A DNA stretch of 64,000 bases from Brasilonema angustatum HA4187-MV1 (GTDB lineage Bacteria; Cyanobacteriota; Cyanobacteriia; Cyanobacteriales; Nostocaceae), in contig JAHHGV010000010.1 of NCBI GenBank assembly GCA_019359695.1, forward strand, positions 1-64,000. Direction: 5' to 3'. The notes beneath the pieces are model-generated. The model had not been told where the DNA came from and did not search any database. It saw only the letters and a list, made by a program, of their open reading frames with translations. Below, piece after piece: positions 45,117-53,832 of the stretch. Numbering within the stretch: position 1 is the first letter of the stretch; each line of letters opens with the position of its first letter. Position numbers and translations under genes: made by a program.

Positions 45117-46220
45117 ATGAGCAGTGATACTCCCGTAAAGAAAATCTTGATTCTAGCAGCAAATCCGAAAAATACTATGAAACTGGATTTGGATGAGGAA
45201 GTTCGTGAAATTGCTGAAGGTTTACGCAGATCAAAAAAATCTAATCAATTTGTCATAGAGTCAAGGTGGGCAGTACGTCCAGATGATGTTCGCCGATCCA
45301 TATTGGACTTTGAGCCAGAAATTGTTCATTTTTGCGGACATGGTGACGCAGACGGGGGGTTGGTACTTGAAGACGTAACTGGACAAGCAAAGCCAGTAAA
45401 GCCAGAGGCACTTGCTGGACTCTTTGAGTTATTTGCACAGGTAGAATGTGTACTGCTCAATGCTTGTTATTCAGAGAAGCAGGCTGAAGCAATTGTCCAA
45501 CACATTGATTATGTGATTGGGATGAAGCAGGCAATTGGGGATAGGGCTGCGGTTAAATTTGCCGTTGGTTTTTACGATGCCTTGGGGGCGGGGCGAACCA
45601 TAGAGGTAGCGCATAAATTTGGCGTTAATGCCATTCAGTGGGAAAGTATTTCAGAGGAACTGACTCCAACTATTAAAAAAAATCTTAATCTCAGCATTAC
45701 AACTGTTGCTCCAAGTTTTCCCAAAAACTTGCCTTTAGTCAAAAACAAACCTATGCCTGCTACTCAAGCTATAGAAGTGTTCTTCTCTTATGCTCGTGAA
45801 GATGAAAAATTGCGAGATCAACTAGAAAAGCACCTGAGTCTGTTACAGCGACAAGGTGTAATTACAGGGTGGCATGATCGCAAAATAGGAGCGGGAAAAG
45901 AATGGAAGAATGAGATAGACACACACTTAAACACAGCTCGGGTAGTTTTGCTGCTTATTAGTTCGGCTTTTATCGCTTCGGATTATTGCTGGGATGTTGA
46001 GGTTAAGCGAGCGATGGAACGACATGACGCTAGAGAAGCACGCGTTATTCCCGTAATTCTTAAACCAGTTGATTGGAAAAGCGCACCGTTTGCTAGACTT
46101 CAAGCCCTACCTAAAGATGGTAAGCCTGTGAGCAAGTGGGGAAATCGTGAGGAAGCATTTGAGAGTGTTGCTCAAGGTATCCGGGTGGCAATTGAGGAAC
46201 TGATTGCAAATCATCGATGA
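45117..46220 (+). CDS. CHAT-like caspase domain fused to TIR domain
   Basis: 367 residues. The N-terminal domain (1-190) is CHAT-like: ILILAANPKNTMKLDLDEEVREI, then IVHFCGHGDADGGLVLED with His75, and VECVLLNACYS with Cys117, the expected His/Cys protease dyad. A 30-residue linker precedes a TIR domain (218-367): QAIEVFFSYAREDEKLRDQLEKHLSLLQRQ, then SSAFIASDYCWDVEVKRAM, with Glu295 at the position of the NAD+-cleaving glutamate, and the ending RVIPVILKPVDWKSAPFARLQALPKDG typical of bacterial TIR_2 proteins. This is a protease-plus-NADase architecture of conflict and regulated-cell-death systems. The next gene is a TIR paralogue. Confidence 0.85.
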   Translation: MSSDTPVKKILILAANPKNTMKLDLDEEVREIAEGLRRSKKSNQFVIESRWAVRPDDVRRSILDFEPEIVHFCGHGDADGGLVLEDVTGQAKPVKPEALAGLFELFAQVECVLLNACYSEKQAEAIVQHIDYVIGMKQAIGDRAAVKFAVGFYDALGAGRTIEVAHKFGVNAIQWESISEELTPTIKKNLNLSITTVAPSFPKNLPLVKNKPMPATQAIEVFFSYAREDEKLRDQLEKHLSLLQRQGVITGWHDRKIGAGKEWKNEIDTHLNTARVVLLLISSAFIASDYCWDVEVKRAMERHDAREARVIPVILKPVDWKSAPFARLQALPKDGKPVSKWGNREEAFESVAQGIRVAIEELIANHR

Positions 46221-46361
46221 TATACCACTTTCATTTACTAACGGTATGTCATTGTAACTGGATAAGGTGCTGGAAATTTCAATAGCAATTTATGCGAAAG
46301 CTAAACCTTATTCTGTGAAGTATTAAAAGACGATATTTTAAATAATTAGGTGCTGAAGTCA

Positions 46362-47432
46362 ATGTCATCTACCGAAGCTATTAAAGTCTTTTATTGTTGC
46401 TCTGATTCTAACAAAGACCAAGACCTGCGGCAAAAACTCGATAAGCATCTCAGTCTTTTGAAGCGGCAGGAGGTAATTACTACTTGGGACAAAGGTATGA
46501 TCAGCGCAGGACAAGAATGGGATATTGAGATTGATAGGCACCTCAATACGGCTGATATAATTTTGCTCCTGATTAGTTCTGACTTAATATATTCTGATTA
46601 TCATTGGGGAGTATTAGTAAAGCGGGCTATGGAACTGCACAAGACTCGACAAGCTCGCGTTATCCTTGTGCTGTTCAGTACATTTGATAATTGGAAGTCC
46701 GAATTTGGCAATCTCAAAGTCTTGCCTGAAGGAGAAAAACCTGTAACAAAATGGAGAGATCATAACCATGCTTTTGAAAATATTGCCAAAGGTATCCGGG
46801 AGGAAGTTGAGCAACTTACTGGTTCTCCATTTTCTGTTCAAAAATCTCTTCAGCAGATTGAAGTAGGTGTGAGACTTACTGCAAGGACTTTTTGGAACTT
46901 GACAAGTGGGATTGTAAATCTGGCAACTGCAACTTTTTCTTCCTTCCCTACGAGAGCAAGGTATCGTAGGCGGAATAGGGCAAAACTGATACTGATTGCT
47001 AAGCCTATTATCTTTATCGCAATTGCAAGCGTTTTTCTGCCTCAACTACCCAATTTATTAAGAATTCCTTCATTAGAATCTAATCCAACTCTAAATGCAA
47101 CACAACAAGTTACCCCAATTGGCTGGATACCGATTGGTCTAGTTAATAATACCTCAAAGGGTTTAATTTATGGAGATGACCTGCTTCAAACTACAGATAA
47201 TCAGATAATTGATAACCTTTTGGTTCCAGCACCAGGAGGAGTAGTTACTATTAAACGCAAGGTGGATTTAAGAGAAAAAAAATCTCCCTCATCATCACTG
47301 CTAGATCAGCTTCAGCCCGGACAAAAGTTAGTTATCATCAAACCAGACTTTTTAGAGGAGACTAGTCCGAATTCACCTCAGAGGCAAGTTTGGGCACAAG
47401 TTGGTAGGTGTAATCAAACTTGTAATCAGTAA
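46362..47432 (+). CDS. TIR-like protein with transmembrane segment and C-terminal beta domain; catalytic Glu missing
   Basis: ATG at 46362 is preferred over a GTG at 46350 because MSSTEAIKVFYCC lines up with the TIR start of the previous gene. 356 residues. The TIR-like domain (1-150) is paralogous to the previous one, but the WDVEVKRAM motif reads WGVLVKRAM, so the catalytic Glu position is Leu (residue 85 in this numbering). A basic segment and a hydrophobic helix (LILIAKPIIFIAIASVFLP, about 208-226) may insert in membrane. The C-terminal 110 residues (IGWIPIGLVNNTSKGLIYGDDLLQTT ... GQKLVIIKP) form a beta-rich SH3-like region seen at the ends of several cyanobacterial proteins. Likely an inactive TIR scaffold or regulator. 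Confidence 0.75.
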   Translation: MSSTEAIKVFYCCSDSNKDQDLRQKLDKHLSLLKRQEVITTWDKGMISAGQEWDIEIDRHLNTADIILLLISSDLIYSDYHWGVLVKRAMELHKTRQARVILVLFSTFDNWKSEFGNLKVLPEGEKPVTKWRDHNHAFENIAKGIREEVEQLTGSPFSVQKSLQQIEVGVRLTARTFWNLTSGIVNLATATFSSFPTRARYRRRNRAKLILIAKPIIFIAIASVFLPQLPNLLRIPSLESNPTLNATQQVTPIGWIPIGLVNNTSKGLIYGDDLLQTTDNQIIDNLLVPAPGGVVTIKRKVDLREKKSPSSSLLDQLQPGQKLVIIKPDFLEETSPNSPQRQVWAQVGRCNQTCNQ

Positions 47433-47441
47433 AGATTCCAT

Positions 47442-47481
47442 ATCGCCACCCACGCCCAAATCCCACGTGGTGAAAATCATT
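47442..47481 (-). pseudogene. 40-bp relic of a NACHT NTPase gene
   Basis: The 40-bp plus-strand stretch matches 60357-60396 inside the NACHT gene with two differences. Read on the minus strand it encodes the MIFTTRDLGVGGDLG segment just after Walker B. It lies 10 bp after the stop of the TIR gene, followed by an A+T-rich repeat GTAATTCGTAATTC/GAATTACGAATTACG hairpin (about 47500-47540). Nothing else of a NACHT gene remains. Confidence 0.6.
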
Positions 47482-47675
47482 ATTAGTAATTAATCATTCG
47501 TAATTCGTAATTCTTTTCAAATCCAATTACGAATTACGAGCGATAAATATGTCAACAGAAAAAACATAAAATACGATTCTTGCGATTACTTCGCTTCACT
47601 TCGTTCCGTATGCCCTCCGGGCACGCTGCGCGAACGTAATGACATTTTATGTTTAACTAGGTTGAGCTACTTAAA

Positions 47676-48974
47676 TTACGCCTCATCAACAGAACGCGGC
47701 TTTTTCCCATCCAGTAAAGCACTCACAGTCATATCTCCCATAACATTGATGACAGTACGACAGCGATCCAAAAACCAATCCACTGTGATCAACAAGGCAA
47801 TATACTGTGTGGGTAAGCCAACGGAAGTGAACACCAGTGTCATCGTGACTAACCCAGCTTCTGGGATACCTGCTGCACCCACCGACGCAAAAATCGACGT
47901 GAGAATGACAATTAACTGCTGCCCAATATTCAGATGTAGCCCAAGCACTTGAGAGATAAACAACGCAGATGTCGCCTCGTAAAGGGCTGTACCATCATTG
48001 TTGAAATTTGTACCAACTAACGCTCCTAAAGCAGCGGAAGATTCCCGCAAGCCAATTTTTGTTTGTAAAATCTCAAATGTCACAGGCATTGTTGCTGTTG
48101 AGGAGTCAGTTGAGAAAGCTGTTAAAAAGGCATCAGTACCGCCACGCAAAAAGTTTAATGGGTTCACCCAAGAACCTAATTTTACCCGAGTCAGGTAGTA
48201 GCAAGCTTGCAACGTCAACCCCAGGAGTACTGCGATGACGAACGCGCCTAACGATTTAAATGGCTCAAAGCCTTTTTCAGCAACAGTTTTACCCACAATT
48301 CCAAAAACTGCCAATGGCACTAGGGCAATCACCCAGTGGAGGATGCGGATGATAGACTCAAACAAAATGCCGATTATATCCTCTATCGACTGGAATCCTC
48401 TTTTACCTTGGGCGAGTTGCTCTGATTTTATTGCCCGCAGGACGATCGCCAAACAAAGACCAATAACAATAAGTTGGATAACATTATTATTTACTAAAGG
48501 TTGAAGGATAGCTTCTGGTATAGCGTCTTTCAACAATCCCCAGGGATCAAAACTTTTACTGGCTGTTTCTCCACCTCCACCTCCTGGTGCAGTCAAACTT
48601 CCCCATGTACCAGGGCGCAGAACATTTGCCACGAAAAGCCCAATCACAATCGCGACTGTTGTGTTAGTAAACAGCAGCACCGCTAAACGCCGTCCTGCTG
48701 TACCTGGTATATTAGTTGTCAAGAAGGTATGCAATACTGCCATCAAAATCAGCGGTGTTGCAAGGGCGCGGAGAGCCTTAAGCACCAATTCAGCCGGAAT
48801 GGCTAAAGTTTCTATAAAACTTTTATTTGCTGCGCTGGGGTTTCCTGCACCCAATGCAACACCCAATGTGACTGCTAGAATAAGCGCGATGACAATTTGT
48901 AAAGTCAGCGGAATACGTTTCCACCAGGGGTGAGGTTTAGCTTCAAGGTTGTCGATGCTGTCTGTTTCGTTCAT
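47676..48974 (-). CDS. Dicarboxylate/amino acid:cation (Na+ or H+) symporter, DAACS family
   Basis: 432 residues with about eight transmembrane helices and two hairpin loops of the GltPh fold. Diagnostic motifs are FSTDSSTATMPVTFEI (serine-rich hairpin HP1 motif), GTNFNNDGTALYEATSALFISQVLG (the NMDGT-type substrate and sodium site, here NNDGT) and ASVGAAGIPEAGLVTMTLVF (HP2). It probably imports glutamate, aspartate or C4-dicarboxylates with Na+ or H+. Full length. The usual Met in NMDGT is Asn here, which may affect ion binding. It precedes a run of relics and acquired genes. Confidence 0.9.
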   Translation of the reverse strand: MNETDSIDNLEAKPHPWWKRIPLTLQIVIALILAVTLGVALGAGNPSAANKSFIETLAIPAELVLKALRALATPLILMAVLHTFLTTNIPGTAGRRLAVLLFTNTTVAIVIGLFVANVLRPGTWGSLTAPGGGGGETASKSFDPWGLLKDAIPEAILQPLVNNNVIQLIVIGLCLAIVLRAIKSEQLAQGKRGFQSIEDIIGILFESIIRILHWVIALVPLAVFGIVGKTVAEKGFEPFKSLGAFVIAVLLGLTLQACYYLTRVKLGSWVNPLNFLRGGTDAFLTAFSTDSSTATMPVTFEILQTKIGLRESSAALGALVGTNFNNDGTALYEATSALFISQVLGLHLNIGQQLIVILTSIFASVGAAGIPEAGLVTMTLVFTSVGLPTQYIALLITVDWFLDRCRTVINVMGDMTVSALLDGKKPRSVDEA

Positions 48975-49140
48975 GCAGGGCGCTCAGTAAGCAATGCAAT
49001 ACTTAAAACATCACTTTGGATATTAAAGATTCCGGATAAGATGATCATTCAAGCAACGGAAGACCATAAATTTCTGACGAGTGATAGGCAAATCTTACCC
49101 CCATCCCTTCTTTTTGGCAACGACAGGAGTGCCCGTGAGG

Positions 49141-49167
49141 GCGGCGCGTGTCATCGAGAAGCACCTC
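49141..49167 (-). pseudogene. 27-bp exact relic of the alpha/beta hydrolase gene
   Basis: GCGGCGCGTGTCATCGAGAA plus GCACCTC is identical to 53989-54015 inside the intact hydrolase gene, in the same orientation. On the minus strand it encodes EVLLDDTRR. The surrounding 48975-49258 is A+T-richer and contains no intact gene, so an ancestral hydrolase copy, or the end of one, was deleted here. Confidence 0.55.
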
Positions 49168-49258
49168 TATAGCCAAATTCTGTTTCCGAACCAAAAGCGT
49201 TTGAAAAACATATTGAGTCATTTTCCGAAAACAAAAAACATAGCTTGGGACGGAGTTG

Positions 49259-50260
49259 CTATGCAGTGAGCAGCTCCGACAGGAAGATATCCTCGATCTT
49301 GAAGAGGCGATTGGTGATGCCCTGCTCGAAGTGGTAGCGAAGCACAGCATCAATAGCTTTCCGGTTCGCCTCGATCCCGTATGGCCACCAGTCTTCACCG
49401 AGCACAGCACGATCGTCTGTGATCAGTTTGCTGAACCACGGGAACATCGTGCCCATGTTGTTGAAGATCATGCCGTGCTTGTACTCTTCCTCCGCAGCCT
49501 TCTTGGACTCCCAGAAGCCCCTATACACTGACTGCGCCAATCCGGGATGCTGCGCGAGAATGTCCTTGCGGATGACCACGGTGTGCATGATCGGGAAAAT
49601 GCCCGTGCGCTTGTAATACTCGCGCTCCACCGTTGGGTAGTCAGGAAAGAGGCGCGTCACTTTGGGTGAGTTCTCAAGGATGCACTTCGGCACATCCGCT
49701 GAAATCAGCGCATCGAGTTCGCCAGCTTCAAGCATGGCACCCAACTCTTTGCCCTTTGGAATGTCCGTCACCTCGACATTTACCGGATGCGTATGCGGAA
49801 CGAAGTTGATCGGCTTCAACGGCCAGTCGAGTCCGCCGATAACCCAGCGGCACGTCTCGGGTTTGAACCCGTGCTCATCCGACAGCATCCCCTTCGGCAT
49901 GATGCCTGCATCGTGGCTGTAGAGAGCGAGTTCGCCGATGGTTTTACCGTTAAGGTCTTCAGGTCTCTCGATGCCGCTCGCCTTGTTGATGTAAATCGCG
50001 GAATGCCGAAACGCTCGATTGGGAAAGACGGGAATCGCAACGAATGGCGACTCTGTGCCCTCAAATGTGCGCAGGAAGTATGTCATGCCCAATTCGGAGA
50101 CGTCGAATTTCCGATCCCCAATCATGCCTTGGAAGATTTCTGTCACGATCGAGGCGCTGTGATACGTAGCATCGACACCCTCGATTTTCACCGTGCCATC
50201 TGCCAGAGCACGGGTGCGGTCATAGTTCCAAAATGCAATGTCAAGCTTTAGATCTGCCAT
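49259..50260 (-). CDS. Substrate-binding-like protein related to 4,5-dihydroxyphthalate decarboxylase
   Basis: Preferred start ATG 50258-50260 (MADLKLDIAFWNYDRTRAL) gives 333 residues. The fold is the periplasmic-binding-protein type used by 4,5-dihydroxyphthalate decarboxylase-like proteins: FDVSELGMTYFLRTFEG, IPVFPNRAFRHSAIYINKASGIERPEDLNGKTIGE and VPKCILENSPKVTRLFPDYPTVEREYYKRTGIFPIMHTVVIRKD. There is no signal peptide, in keeping with the cytoplasmic decarboxylase group. The gene is G+C-rich (over 50 percent) and clearly unlike the cyanobacterial genes around it in base composition, so it is probably acquired. Substrate unproven. Confidence 0.75.
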   Translation of the reverse strand: MADLKLDIAFWNYDRTRALADGTVKIEGVDATYHSASIVTEIFQGMIGDRKFDVSELGMTYFLRTFEGTESPFVAIPVFPNRAFRHSAIYINKASGIERPEDLNGKTIGELALYSHDAGIMPKGMLSDEHGFKPETCRWVIGGLDWPLKPINFVPHTHPVNVEVTDIPKGKELGAMLEAGELDALISADVPKCILENSPKVTRLFPDYPTVEREYYKRTGIFPIMHTVVIRKDILAQHPGLAQSVYRGFWESKKAAEEEYKHGMIFNNMGTMFPWFSKLITDDRAVLGEDWWPYGIEANRKAIDAVLRYHFEQGITNRLFKIEDIFLSELLTA

Positions 50261-50493
50261 ACGGCTTTTTTCTTGTCTGTTGGTTGTGTTGCAAAAACTT
50301 TTTAAGGATAGACCAATCCTTACAATCATCGCTCATTATCCAGCAACTGGGAAAATTTCAGACACCAACTCAACTTGACCTAAAATGTCACCTTTTTCTA
50401 CTCCTTGGATTTGTCACTTGCGGCTCATGTTCAAAAAGAACGACTGCACCACGATTTAAAGCAAATGACCCATTTTTTACGAATCGATAACCC

Positions 50494-51417
50494 CTAAGCG
50501 CTAATTTGCAGCACGATTTTGCCGCGAACATGACCACGCTGGCTCAGATCCTGAGCTTGACGGGCTTCAGACAAGGAAAAGGTCTGAGCGATAACTGTCT
50601 TAACCTGTCCAGAATCAAGTAAATTCGTAATTTCTTTCAGCAGCGAGGCAGAGGGTTTCATATTCACCATCTCAGCACGGACACCTCGTGCTTGAGCATC
50701 TTGAGCATTGGGGGGAGCAGGGGTTGAAACTAAAATGCCACCCGGCTTCAGCACTGAATAAGACCGCGCTTGGGTGTCGCCGCCTAAGGTATCTAGAACC
50801 ACATCAACATTCTTAACCACTTGTTCAAAGGATGTGGACTTGTAGTCGATCACTTGATCTGCGCCGAGAGATTGAACAAATTCTGTATTCGCGGCTGAGG
50901 TAGTTCCAATCACATGTGCCCCTTTCCATTTCGCAAACTGCACCGCGAACATGCCCACCCCGCCTGATGCAGCATGAATCAGAACGGTTTGACCAGGCTT
51001 GAGATCAGCATAATCAAACAGCGCTTGATAGGCGGTCATTGCCACCATTGGCACCGATGCCGCTTGCACAAAATCGAGCGTCTGCGGTTTGAGTGCGATC
51101 GCATCTTGTGAAGCCGTCGCAAACTCAGCATAAGCGCCCATATTCAGTTCGCCATACACCGCTTGACCGACTTGGAACGCTTTTACATCCGCACCGATCG
51201 CTTCCACAATGCCTGCAACATCCATTCCGGGCGTGTACGGCATTGGTATGGGAAAAACCTCTTTCATGTAGCCTGAGCGAATTTTCCAATCGAGTGGATT
51301 GACCCCGGCAGCCTGAACTCGAATTAGCACTTCATTCGGTTGGGGTTCAGGTTGTGCGATCGTTTCTAGTTTCAACACGTCTGACTCTCCATATTGATGA
51401 ACGCGGATTGCTTGCAT
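50494..51417 (-). CDS. NADP-dependent quinone oxidoreductase-like protein (zinc-independent MDR)
   Basis: 307 residues: MQAIRVHQYGESDVLKLETIAQPEPQPNEVLIRVQAAGVNPLDWKIRSGY at the N-terminus, cofactor region VLIHAASGGVGMFAVQFAKWKGAHVIGTTSAANTEFVQSLGADQVIDY, and no structural zinc cysteines. This is the QOR/zeta-crystallin group that reduces quinones or enones with NADPH. The last 80 bp of its DNA (50458-50537 region) is duplicated at 52363-52442. A 5' fragment of a relative lies at 55984-56109. It belongs to the acquired island. Confidence 0.85.
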   Translation of the reverse strand: MQAIRVHQYGESDVLKLETIAQPEPQPNEVLIRVQAAGVNPLDWKIRSGYMKEVFPIPMPYTPGMDVAGIVEAIGADVKAFQVGQAVYGELNMGAYAEFATASQDAIALKPQTLDFVQAASVPMVAMTAYQALFDYADLKPGQTVLIHAASGGVGMFAVQFAKWKGAHVIGTTSAANTEFVQSLGADQVIDYKSTSFEQVVKNVDVVLDTLGGDTQARSYSVLKPGGILVSTPAPPNAQDAQARGVRAEMVNMKPSASLLKEITNLLDSGQVKTVIAQTFSLSEARQAQDLSQRGHVRGKIVLQISA

Positions 51418-51601
51418 GGTGTTACTCCTAGATTTTGATTAGGTGTGAAATGTTGATCGGGTGTAAGGACAGAAAACTCACTGAAAACGAAGAGGAACAA
51501 CATGTTGGTGAACGTCTATTCGATGATGAGCCATAACTATCTCGTTCGTTCCTAATCATTTTGCGCTAACGTTTGTTTTCAGAGTCTCTAGCAGCTCTGT
51601 T

Positions 51602-52339
51602 TCACAGATTAGTTGAAGCTGTCGGGCGGACAATCACTTCGTTGACATCGACATCATCCGGCTGGGACACAGCATACAAGACGGCTCTAGCGATCGCATC
51701 CGGGGTAAGTGCAGTTTGGCGGAATTTATGCAAAGCGTCTTTTGATGATTCGTCGGTTATATCTGAGCCGAGTTCAGTCGCAACCACACCGGGGCATATT
51801 GTGGTCACGCGAATATTTTTCGATTCCTGCCGCAGTCCTTCGGAGATAGCCCAAACAGCAAATTTTGTAGCAGAATAGACCGCGCTGTTAAGTACCACCA
51901 CATGCGCGCTGACGGATGCGGTGTTGATAAACTGACCGCCGCCTTGTGCTTCCATGATCGGTAGACCGGCAGCAATGCCATTTAACACGCCGTAGATATT
52001 CACATTGATCGTGCGATCCCACTCCTCAACTTTCAGAGCGTTCATTGGAGACAGGGGCATAATGCCTGCGTTGTTAAAAATAACATCGACGCGACCAAAT
52101 TTGTCTTTAGCAAAGTGGATGAATGCTTTGGTATCCTCGCGATTAGTGACATCCACGGCTTTGAATTCTGCTGTGCCGCCTGATGCGCGGATCTCCTCGA
52201 CAATCTTTTCCAGCTTTTCGGTGCGGCGCGCACCTAGAACAACATTCGCGCCATTTTGAGCTAACAACTTGGCACTAGCTTCACCTATGCCGCTGCTGGC
52301 TCCGGTGATGGTAATCACTTTGTTTTCTACATTCAGCAT
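51602..52339 (-). CDS. Short-chain dehydrogenase/reductase
   Basis: Start at ATG 52337-52339 (MLNVENKVITITGASSGIGEASAKLL) gives 245 residues. Rossmann motif GASSGIG (13-19), NNAG motif DVIFNNAGIMPLSPMN, and active site SAVYSATKFAVWAISEGLR (Tyr-x-x-x-Lys), with the usual Ser preceding. This is a classical SDR, likely NADP-specific from the GARR pair after strand 2. The substrate is unknown; the setting among QOR, NmrA and hydrolase genes suggests xenobiotic or secondary metabolism. Confidence 0.88.
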   Translation of the reverse strand: MLNVENKVITITGASSGIGEASAKLLAQNGANVVLGARRTEKLEKIVEEIRASGGTAEFKAVDVTNREDTKAFIHFAKDKFGRVDVIFNNAGIMPLSPMNALKVEEWDRTINVNIYGVLNGIAAGLPIMEAQGGGQFINTASVSAHVVVLNSAVYSATKFAVWAISEGLRQESKNIRVTTICPGVVATELGSDITDESSKDALHKFRQTALTPDAIARAVLYAVSQPDDVDVNEVIVRPTASTNL

Positions 52340-52362
52340 AGTAATTTTTCTCTGTATGTTCA

Positions 52363-52442
52363 AAAGCAAATGACCCATTTTTTGCGAATCGATAACCCCT
52401 AAGCGCTAATTTGCAGCACAATTTTGCCGCGAACATGCCCAC
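52363..52442 (-). pseudogene. 80-bp 3'-end relic of a quinone oxidoreductase gene
   Basis: It matches 50458-50537 with three differences. On the minus strand it encodes the C-terminus (HVRGKIVLQISA-type) of the QOR gene plus its downstream flank. It sits between the SDR and NmrA genes, so a second QOR copy was once here or was exchanged by recombination. Confidence 0.7.
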
Positions 52443-52473
52443 AGTGCCATAACCCCCTCGACTCCACCCATTT

Positions 52474-53358
52474 TCATGAAGCAACGGTGGCGACTCCGTC
52501 GATTAGGTCGCAGACAAACTGTTTTATGGTGCGTGGCTCCCGATCTAATATACTTCGCAGGACAAATGAATTTCCCGGAGATCCATACTTTCCGTAGTAC
52601 GCGTACATTTCGCTTTCAGGTCTTATGTCGTCGGGCTTTGGTTTGGTCAACTCAACCCATTCCTCAAATGTTACAGTGTCAGCCTTGATCTGACGCCCAA
52701 GACAATCGCTCATTATCGATGCCACATCTTGTCGGTTGTAATATCCTTCTGCACAAAGTTCAAATGTCCCGTTTGTAAGACGGTCCTCGGTGAAGGCGAT
52801 TGCCACGACATCCGCTACGTCTCGATAGTCAACCCGCGCGAGCTTTGCAGTAGGGGAGAACGGCTCGGCAAAAATGCCAGATTGTACAATACTAGGCCAT
52901 GACAGGCTGATGTCTTGATAGAACATAGCTAGTTGTAAAATTACAAATTCTAGGCCGGACTCAATAATTGCAGCTTCAACAGGACCTTTTGCGGAGTGTA
53001 TCTGCAATGATGTAATTGTTGGGTGTAGAATTGACGAAAAAACGATGCGGCGCACACCAGCCTCTTTGCATAATTTTACAAAATTTATTCCAATGTCAGC
53101 TTCATTTCGACTAAACTGGGGTGCAATGTAGAAAACCGCTTCCGTTCCACGCAACGCGGTCTGCACGCTTTGGCTGTCTTGGAGATCTCCTAATGCGATT
53201 TCGGAAGCTCCATTGCGAAGTGCCACCTCTGCTTGGTCTGTTGTCCGGACAAAACCGCGGACACGGATACCTCGTCTATGCAGTGCAGGAACGGTAAGCC
53301 CAGCAAAATGGCCTGCAGCTCCGACCACAAGGGCGATCTTGTCTGTATTAAAATTCAT
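52474..53358 (-). CDS. NmrA-family NAD(P)-binding protein
   Basis: 294 residues. N-terminal LVVGAAGHFAGLTVPALHRRGIRVRGFVRTTDQAEVALRNGASEIALGDLQD is the Rossmann-like NmrA signature (GAxGxxG). KEAGVRRIVFSSILHPTIT and ESGLEFVILQLAMFYQDI follow. NmrA-like proteins are redox sensors or NADPH-dependent reductases of quinones or isoflavones. C-terminal half (VDYRDVADVVAIAFTEDRLTNGTFELC) is typical. Together with QOR and SDR it makes a stretch of acquired oxidoreductases, all on the minus strand. Confidence 0.85.
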   Translation of the reverse strand: MNFNTDKIALVVGAAGHFAGLTVPALHRRGIRVRGFVRTTDQAEVALRNGASEIALGDLQDSQSVQTALRGTEAVFYIAPQFSRNEADIGINFVKLCKEAGVRRIVFSSILHPTITSLQIHSAKGPVEAAIIESGLEFVILQLAMFYQDISLSWPSIVQSGIFAEPFSPTAKLARVDYRDVADVVAIAFTEDRLTNGTFELCAEGYYNRQDVASIMSDCLGRQIKADTVTFEEWVELTKPKPDDIRPESEMYAYYGKYGSPGNSFVLRSILDREPRTIKQFVCDLIDGVATVAS

Positions 53359-53500
53359 TGTCTTGCCTCATTGTTTGTCTGTTGATGCTCAGACGACTTG
53401 CCCTATAGCTTAGACACCCTCTAATCGGTCTAACTGCAAAGCGATCGCTTTCCTTGTCACTTTCGGGTTGAGAAATATCAACAGTCTCCTAAATCACAAA

Positions 53501-53734
53501 TCACTGCGGTTCAATATGTAGTCGAGGGGCTACTCCTGGATTGACCAATTCTGCCACCTCTTCTTTTGATAATTTGCTCAACTCAGCCTGCAGTTCTTCA
53601 GCCGTGAAGAGATAGCCTTGTGCTTCTGCAAGGTTGACGCAGGTTTCTATATCGCCTGCAGCTTGACACTGTGCCTGTAACGCTTGATTTTGTCTAATAG
53701 CTGCAAAAAATTGGTTGATCGGTGCTTGAGCCAT
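53501..53734 (-). CDS. Nif11-type leader-peptide RiPP precursor
   Basis: 77 residues with a strong ribosome binding site (AAGGAGAT about 9 bases before the ATG). The Nif11 domain is clear: INQFFAAIRQNQALQAQCQAAGDIETCVNLAEAQGYLFTAEELQAELSKL, then KEEVAELVNPGVAPRLHIEPQ. Nif11-like peptides are leaders for ribosomally synthesised natural products; here the tail after the leader is short, with no GG cleavage site followed by a Cys-rich core, so it may be a leaderless or minimal precursor, or a non-RiPP Nif11 relative. No LanM, YcaO, nitrile hydratase-type or ABC exporter gene is nearby. Confidence 0.75.
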   Translation of the reverse strand: MAQAPINQFFAAIRQNQALQAQCQAAGDIETCVNLAEAQGYLFTAEELQAELSKLSKEEVAELVNPGVAPRLHIEPQ

Positions 53735-53832
53735 GTCAATTTATCTCCTTGTGAATTGATGCAGTAGCTTTATGGCATGTTGTTCGCTTTGTTGTTTTTC
53801 ATGATTGGCAAGTTTCTGCTCAACAAAACGTA

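Noticed and set aside
49787-50251. 154-codon plus-strand frame
   Set aside because: It is antisense to the decarboxylase-like gene, a common by-product of its high G+C content.
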